A stretch of 9,505 nucleotides of DNA from contig JAUWOG010000054.1 in assembly GCA_030612305.1 (NCBI GenBank), positions 1 through 9,505 of the forward strand, given 5' to 3'. Every line of letters begins with the position of its first letter. Position 1 is the stretch's first letter. The notes under the pieces were generated by a model. The model saw only the letters and a list, made by a program, of their open reading frames with translations, had not been told where the DNA came from and made no database searches. Below, piece after piece: positions 5,100-9,505 of the stretch. Source of the stretch: Armatimonadota bacterium (lineage in GTDB: Bacteria; Armatimonadota; Zipacnadia; Zipacnadales; UBA11051). The translations under genes were made by a program, and so were the position numbers.

Positions 5100-7763
5100 G
5101 TGGCACGCAAACTCCTGCTCGTAGATGCCAACAGTCTCATCCATCGGGCCTACCACGCGCTCCCTCATTTGAGCACGCGTGACGGCCGGCCGACGAACGC
5201 GGTGTTCGGCCTGGCACAAATGCTCCTGGCATTGCTGGAGGAGCAGCGCCCTGACGAGATCGCGATGGTCTTCGACGCGCCGGGGCCGACGTTCCGCGAC
5301 GAGATGTATGAGGGATACAAGGCCAGCCGGCCGAAGATGGATGAGGACTTGGCTTGCCAGTTGCCGATTATTCGGCAGATGGTGGACGCGATGGGGATGG
5401 TCGCGCTGGAACAGCCGGGCTATGAGGCGGATGACATCATCGGCACGCTCGCAGCCCGTGCCTCCCGCGAGGGCTACGAGACGGTGATCGTCAGCGGCGA
5501 TCACGACCTGCTGCAGTTGCTTGACGACAGCGTCCGCGTCCTCATCACGACTCGCGGCACCAAGGAAGTGCTGGATTTCGATACAGCACGCTTTGAAGAT
5601 GAATACGGCCTGACACCCGCACAGCTTGTTGATTTCAAAGGTCTCAGCGGCGACAGTTCGGACGAGATCCCGGGCATCGCCGGCATCGGTGAGAAGACCG
5701 CTACGACTCTGCTCCAGGCTCACGGGACGATTGAAGGCGTCTATGAGCACCTTGATGACGTCAGTCCGGCAGCGGGAAGGAAGCTGGCCGGCAAAGAGGA
5801 TGAAGCGTTGCTGTGGAAGGCGCTCGCCCGCATCCGGCGCGATGTCCCGATGGATGAGGCCGCCGATGACCTGGCCTGGCGAGGTTTCAACACCGCCGAG
5901 CTGCGCAAGCTCCTGGCCAGCCTCGAGTTCAGCAAGCTGCTGAGCCGTGTGCCTGCCGCGAGTGAGACGGATGCAGAAGCGCCCGTCGCCGAGGCAGATG
6001 CACGGAGCCTGGAGGCACTGTGCGATAGTGCGCAGCAGACAGGCAGGCTCTATGCTGTCCCCACCGAGGCCGGCGGAGTCACGGCATTGGGATTGGCGAC
6101 GAGCGCAGACCATGCCATCAGCTACATCCTGCCTGCGGTGGATGGGGCGGAGCCGCAGCAGGGCGGGCTCTTCGCGGAGCCCGATGACAGTGGCGCAATA
6201 CCCGATGCGCTGGCCGCCGCATTCTCGGACCCGGACATAGCCATCAGCGGCTGCCGGCTGAAGCAGTTGGACCACGCACTCGCAAAGCGCGGCGTTGAGG
6301 TCGCGAATCTGGCCTTCGATGCCGAGGTCGCGTCCTACCTGCTGGCCTCACACCGTGCAGACCACGATATCGAGCTATGGGCGGCGCAGTATCTGGGCTG
6401 GGAGTTGCCGGATGCAAAGGCCGAGGAGCGCGAGGGCCTTGCCGGCTGGCGGGCGCGAGGATGTATGGAGGCCTTGGCGGCGGCGCAGTTGGAAGCGAGG
6501 TTCCTGCGCGACCTCGACGCCGCCGGAATGCGCGGGCTTTTCGCGGATGTCGAGATGCCGCTGGTGGGCTTGCTCGCGCGGATGGAGCGTGCCGGCATCG
6601 GGCTTGACGTCGAGGGCCTGGCGAAAGCCGGGAGCGAGCTGTCGGAGAAGCTGGCGCACCTGTCGGCACAGATCTTCGTCGTCGCAGGCGGGGAGTTCAA
6701 CATCGCCTCCCCGAAGCAGGTGGGCGAGGTCCTCTTTGACCGCCTGAAGCTGCCGAAAGGCCGCAAGACGAAGACAGGCTGGTCAACGGCGGCGGGCGTT
6801 CTCGAGGACCTGGCGGAAGAGCACGAGATAGCTGCCTTGATTCTCGAGCACCGCGAGTACTCAAAGCTGGTCAGCACCTACGTGGATGCGCTCGCACGGG
6901 AGGTGGACCCGGAGACCGGGCTGGTGCATACGGATTTCCGGCAGACAGTGACCGCGACCGGACGCCTTGCCAGCCGCGGGCCGAACCTGCAGAACATCCC
7001 CATCCGCACCGAATGGGGCCGCCGCATCCGCAGTTGCTTCTGGAGCGGCGTCGAGGGAGATCTCCTCGTCTGCGCCGACTACTCTCAAATCGAGCTGCGG
7101 ATACTGGCCCACATGTCCGGCGATCCCACCTTGACGGAGGCCTTCAGGGCAGGCGAAGACATCCACACGCATACCGCGACACTGATATTCGGTTGCAGCG
7201 ATGATGAGGTGGACTACCCCAAACGCAGCGTGGCCAAGACGGTCAACTATGCAGTACTCTACGGCATGGGGCCACGAGCGCTGGCGGCCGACCTGGACAT
7301 CAGCAGGGCTGAGGCCGAGCAGTTCATACACAACTACCACAGTCGCCTGCCGGAGGTCGGCAAGTTCATGGCGACGACGGTGGAGCAGGCGCGACAGAGC
7401 GGCTATGTGAGCACTCTCATGGGGCGGCGCCGGCCCTTGCCCGATCTAAGCGCCTCCCACCCCGGCGTGCGGGCCTATGCCGAGCGCGCTGCGGCCAACA
7501 CCCCGTTGCAGGGCAGCGCGGCGGACATAGTAAAGGTGGCGATGCTGAGGCTTGAGGAGGCCTTGCGCGAGGGTTTTGATGATGTCGAGATGCTGCTGCA
7601 GGTGCATGATGAGATCGTGCTGCGCGCACCTGCCGGCCGCGTCGCCGCATTGGCCCCCGTACTCAGGGAGGTGATGGAGGGAGCATATGATCTGAGCGTT
7701 CCACTCACGGTGGACATTTCTGTCGGAGACAATTGGCGAGATGTTGAGTTTTTCTGTGAATGA
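5100..7763 (+). CDS. polA: DNA polymerase I, proofreading domain degenerate
   Basis: Pol I fills gaps and removes RNA primers in replication and repair. The 887-residue protein starts with the 5' nuclease domain (1-285): LLLVDANSLIHRAYHALP, YKASRP (73-78), GYEADD (107-112), SGDHD (132-136), GLSGDSSDEIPG (181-192) and a helix-hairpin-helix GIAGIGEKTA (192-201). Residues 310-470 resemble a 3'-5' exonuclease fold, but the DxE pair is replaced by VPTEAGG and the last metal ligand is not evident, so proofreading is predicted absent. The polymerase domain (475-887) is intact: DYSQIELR with Asp660 and Glu665, the O helix KRSVAKTVNYAVLYG with Arg709, Lys713 and Tyr717, and QVHDE with Asp837. GTG 5100 is chosen because AGAGG (5088-5092) precedes it and translation begins at the standard Pol I N-terminus. 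ATG 5013 in frame would add 29 non-conserved residues. The final codons and stop lie in a tandem repeat array, giving an odd FFCE ending. Confidence 0.96.
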   Translation: MARKLLLVDANSLIHRAYHALPHLSTRDGRPTNAVFGLAQMLLALLEEQRPDEIAMVFDAPGPTFRDEMYEGYKASRPKMDEDLACQLPIIRQMVDAMGMVALEQPGYEADDIIGTLAARASREGYETVIVSGDHDLLQLLDDSVRVLITTRGTKEVLDFDTARFEDEYGLTPAQLVDFKGLSGDSSDEIPGIAGIGEKTATTLLQAHGTIEGVYEHLDDVSPAAGRKLAGKEDEALLWKALARIRRDVPMDEAADDLAWRGFNTAELRKLLASLEFSKLLSRVPAASETDAEAPVAEADARSLEALCDSAQQTGRLYAVPTEAGGVTALGLATSADHAISYILPAVDGAEPQQGGLFAEPDDSGAIPDALAAAFSDPDIAISGCRLKQLDHALAKRGVEVANLAFDAEVASYLLASHRADHDIELWAAQYLGWELPDAKAEEREGLAGWRARGCMEALAAAQLEARFLRDLDAAGMRGLFADVEMPLVGLLARMERAGIGLDVEGLAKAGSELSEKLAHLSAQIFVVAGGEFNIASPKQVGEVLFDRLKLPKGRKTKTGWSTAAGVLEDLAEEHEIAALILEHREYSKLVSTYVDALAREVDPETGLVHTDFRQTVTATGRLASRGPNLQNIPIRTEWGRRIRSCFWSGVEGDLLVCADYSQIELRILAHMSGDPTLTEAFRAGEDIHTHTATLIFGCSDDEVDYPKRSVAKTVNYAVLYGMGPRALAADLDISRAEAEQFIHNYHSRLPEVGKFMATTVEQARQSGYVSTLMGRRRPLPDLSASHPGVRAYAERAAANTPLQGSAADIVKVAMLRLEEALREGFDDVEMLLQVHDEIVLRAPAGRVAALAPVLREVMEGAYDLSVPLTVDISVGDNWRDVEFFCE

Positions 7764-7856
7764 CGCACATTCGGCTTTTCCCGAATGACGCACATTCAGC
7801 TTTTCTGTGAATGACGCACATTCAGCTTTTGCCGAATGACGACCATTCATCATTCG
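7750..7856. repeat. Tandem 25/26-bp repeats with hairpin potential at the end of polA
   Basis: Four head-to-tail units occur: TTTTCTGTGAATGACGCACA... at 7750-7775, TTTTCCCGAATGACGCACA... at 7776-7800, a near-repeat of the first at 7801-7826, and a degenerate unit from 7827. Units 1+2 and 3+4 form a higher-order 51-bp repeat. Each of the first three contains GAATG-ACGCA-CATTC, a 5-bp stem. Between units a stronger stem, CATTCGG (7768-7774) with CCGAATG (7781-7787), is possible. CGAATGA (7833-7839) pairs with TCATTCG (7850-7856) at the end. The polA stop TGA (7761-7763) is inside unit 1. A REP-like 3' stabilising element, a weak terminator or a short-repeat expansion are all possible. Confidence 0.9.
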
Positions 7857-7922
7857 ACGCGTATTGTTAGATATTGTGCTGATAAGAGTGGGTACACTGA
7901 CTTGTATAACCCAACTTGGCGC
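7857..7922 (+). promoter_or_regulatory. AT-rich stretch, probable rpsA promoter region
   Basis: Between the repeats and the rpsA hairpin is a locally AT-rich stretch, unlike the surrounding DNA. It contains TTGTTA (7864-7869), TTGTGC (7874-7879), TACACT (7893-7898) and TATAAC (7905-7910), but no pair has canonical spacing. A promoter here is likely from base composition and position; its exact elements cannot be assigned. Confidence 0.35.
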
Positions 7923-7943
7923 GGCCGTCACCAAATGACGGCC
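7923..7943 (+). promoter_or_regulatory. Perfect hairpin abutting the rpsA Shine-Dalgarno
   Basis: GGCCGTCA (7923-7930) and TGACGGCC (7936-7943) form an 8-bp perfect stem with loop CCAAA. The stem ends immediately before GAAGGGAGA, the ribosome binding site for rpsA at 7961. S1 synthesis in enterobacteria is autoregulated through structured leader RNA, so a comparable control is plausible here, although this hairpin is not homologous by sequence to the E. coli one. It has no U run and is not a terminator. Confidence 0.6.
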
Positions 7944-7960
7944 GAAGGGAGATCATTCTA

Positions 7961-9505
7961 ATGCAGTGGGACCTTGAGGAGTCGAAGAGTAAACGCGAAC
8001 AGCAAGATGAGACACAACCTTCGTCAGATGCAACGACCAAAGAGACCGGCTCGCAGCCGGAAGCAGGACCGGAATCTGAAGCATCGTTCGAGGACGCACT
8101 CGCTGAAGCTATGCCCATCACCGTCGAGAAGGGCGACATAGTCAAGGGCATTGTGGCGGCCATTGACAAGCAGGGCATCATCGTGGACATCGGCACCAAG
8201 CATGAGGGGATGGTGCCCATAGCGGAGTTCTCGGGCCCCGAGGACACGCCAGCTGTTGATGACGAGATCGAGGTCGCCGTGGTCAAGATTGATGACAAGA
8301 ATGATACTATACTGCTGTCAAAGCGCAGAGCAGACTACGAGCGAGTGTGGAACCGGCTGATTGAGGCCGTCGAGAGCGGCGACGTCATTGACGCCATGGT
8401 AACTGAGCGGGTGAAGGGCGGCCTGCGCGTGGATGTCGGCGTGCCGGGCTTTGTCCCCGGATCACACGTCGCCTCACGCAATCTGCGCAATCTCGAGCGT
8501 TTCGTCGGCCAGTCGGTGCGCCTGCGCGTGCTCGAGGCTGACCGCCAGACCAAGAAAGTCGTTCTCTCACACCGCCTCGTGATCGAAGAGGAACGCCAGA
8601 ACCGTCGCCAGGAAACGCTGGACGCGCTCGAGGAAGGCATGGTCGTCGAGGGCAAGGTGCGAAGTCTGACTAACTATGGCGCCTTCATTGATCTCGGCGG
8701 CGTTGACGGCCTGCTGCACGTCTCAGAGATGGCTTGGACCCGCATCAAGCATCCATCAGATGTACTGAAGGTTGGCGACCGGGTTCGCGTAGCAGTTCTC
8801 GACATCGAGCGTGACAATGACCGGATATCGCTTTCGCGCCGGCAGATCCTGCCCGATCCGTGGAAAGAGGCGGCGAAAAACGTCAAGGTCGGCAGTGTCG
8901 TCAAGTGCCGCATTACCCGCCCTGTGAGAACTGGCGCCTTTGCCCAATTGCTCGACTTCGACATCGAGGGCTTCATACCGATATCGGAACTGAGTGAGAA
9001 ACGGATTGCAGACGCCGGCGATGTCGCCAAGAATGACATGGAAGTTGACCTGAAGGTACTGGAGGTACGTGTCAGCGCACGGCGCATGACCCTCAGCCTC
9101 ATAGCGGCCGCGCAGGAGAAAGAGCGCCGCGAGTACCGTGAGTTCATGGACAAGCAGGACAGCGCAACGGTGACTCTGGGCGATCAGTTCGGCGACATAC
9201 TTCAGCAGGCGGCAGTAGTCTCTGAGCCGGAATCGCCTGAAGAACCCGAAGCCAAAGTCGAACCAGAGACGGGAATTGCCGAAGCGGAAGCGGATGAAGT
9301 ACAAGCCGAGGAAGTCGTCGAAGAGGCGGCTGCCGAAGTGGAGGCCGAGGAAGCCGTCGAAGAGGCGGCTGCCGAAGTGGAGGCCGAGGAAGCCGTCGAA
9401 GAGGTGGCTGAGGAAGTGGAGGCTGAGGAGGCCGTCGAAGAGGCGGCTGAGGAAGTGGAGGCCGAGGAAGCCGTCGAAGAAGCCGCGGATGAAGTGGAAG
9501 CTGAG
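7961..9505 (+). CDS. rpsA: 30S ribosomal protein S1, four S1 domains, 3' end outside the window
   Basis: S1 proteins bind mRNA at the ribosome and help initiation. 515 codons are visible and the frame is still open at the edge. After an acidic, low-complexity N-terminus (1-52) come four S1 OB-fold domains at about 58-121, 141-204, 226-293 and 309-380. The third is the most canonical, with VRSLTNYGAFIDLGGVDGLL and HVSEMAW. Domain 2 is the less typical type (VKGGLRVDVGVPGFVPGSHV) seen in S1 proteins. A linker with a basic/acidic helix (384-400) leads to a tail from about residue 420 that is almost only Glu, Ala and Val, encoded by 39-bp tandem repeats. ATG 7961 is supported by GAAGGGAGA at 7944-7952. 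Four domains match the shorter S1 of Gram-positive and related phyla rather than the six-domain proteobacterial form. A general S1-domain RNA-binding protein is the alternative reading. Confidence 0.9.
   Translation, partial: MQWDLEESKSKREQQDETQPSSDATTKETGSQPEAGPESEASFEDALAEAMPITVEKGDIVKGIVAAIDKQGIIVDIGTKHEGMVPIAEFSGPEDTPAVDDEIEVAVVKIDDKNDTILLSKRRADYERVWNRLIEAVESGDVIDAMVTERVKGGLRVDVGVPGFVPGSHVASRNLRNLERFVGQSVRLRVLEADRQTKKVVLSHRLVIEEERQNRRQETLDALEEGMVVEGKVRSLTNYGAFIDLGGVDGLLHVSEMAWTRIKHPSDVLKVGDRVRVAVLDIERDNDRISLSRRQILPDPWKEAAKNVKVGSVVKCRITRPVRTGAFAQLLDFDIEGFIPISELSEKRIADAGDVAKNDMEVDLKVLEVRVSARRMTLSLIAAAQEKERREYREFMDKQDSATVTLGDQFGDILQQAAVVSEPESPEEPEAKVEPETGIAEAEADEVQAEEVVEEAAAEVEAEEAVEEAAAEVEAEEAVEEVAEEVEAEEAVEEAAEEVEAEEAVEEAADEVEAE
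9296..9505 (+). repeat. 39-bp in-frame tandem repeats encoding the acidic S1 tail
   Basis: Units of 39 bp (13 codons) begin at 9296, 9335, 9374, 9413 and 9452, with a partial unit from 9491 to the edge. The consensus peptide is EVEAEEAVEEAAE. The first unit is the most diverged (EVQAEEVVEEAAA) and the later ones differ by a few substitutions, so the array grew by recent in-frame duplication. Unit length is a multiple of three, so copy-number change keeps the frame. The total number of copies is unknown because the array continues beyond the window. Confidence 0.95.

Noticed and set aside
5094..6275. 393-codon minus-strand open frame opposite polA
   Set aside because: It is a GC-driven shadow of the polA nuclease domain with no recognisable motifs, whereas the plus strand encodes clear Pol I signatures.
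7750..7856. CRISPR array
   Set aside because: Units abut with only T-rich, non-unique sequence between them. There are no unique spacers and no cas genes.
7446..7934. Minus-strand open frame with a repeated peptide (AECASFTEKLN) over the polA-rpsA gap
   Set aside because: The peptide repeat simply reflects the 51-bp DNA repeat, which is a multiple of three. The frame then runs antisense to conserved polA codons.

Overview
This is a high-GC bacterial chromosomal segment, about 60% G+C or more by eye, made mostly of housekeeping genes. Gene order is pheA (minus strand), then accD, accA, a minus-strand tRNA-Leu(CAA), sppA, polA and the first 515 codons of an S1-domain ribosomal protein gene (rpsA) that runs off the right edge. 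The gene set points to a free-living bacterium that makes phenylalanine and fatty acids, encodes CCA in its tRNA gene, and uses a Pol I whose proofreading domain looks dead. I cannot place it to phylum. The four-domain S1 with an acidic tail and the non-proofreading Pol I would suit a high-GC, probably uncultured lineage, but that is inference only.

Layout. 1-1217: pheA (chorismate mutase / prephenate dehydratase / ACT) is transcribed leftward and diverges from accD. 1218-3216: accD and accA encode the two carboxyltransferase subunits of acetyl-CoA carboxylase, separated by 193 bp that hold a strong hairpin. The accA frame meets an amber codon (TAG, 3103-3105), yet the same frame continues for 36 more codons that look like the normal AccA C-terminus. 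3162-3421: a 130-bp tandem duplication copies the accA tail together with the 3' half of the adjacent tRNA-Leu, leaving a tRNA remnant and a second accA-tail fragment. 3377-3506: intact tRNA-Leu(CAA) on the minus strand with a near-consensus sigma-70-type promoter. 3507-3771: non-coding, with two perfect inverted repeats. 3772-4956: sppA, a membrane-anchored S49 peptidase with a proline-rich N-terminus. 5100-7763: polA. 7750-7856: short tandem repeats with hairpin potential that begin inside the last polA codons and supply its stop. 7923-7943: a perfect 8-bp hairpin abutting the rpsA Shine-Dalgarno. 7961-9505+: rpsA with four S1 domains and an acidic tail built from 39-bp tandem repeats.

AccD and AccA form one complex, with the biotin carboxylase and carrier subunits presumably encoded elsewhere. 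The other genes are functionally independent. I see no defence system, transposase, integrase or CRISPR array. The unusual content is the interrupted accA, the tRNA/accA duplication, the repeat array between polA and rpsA, and several leader hairpins.
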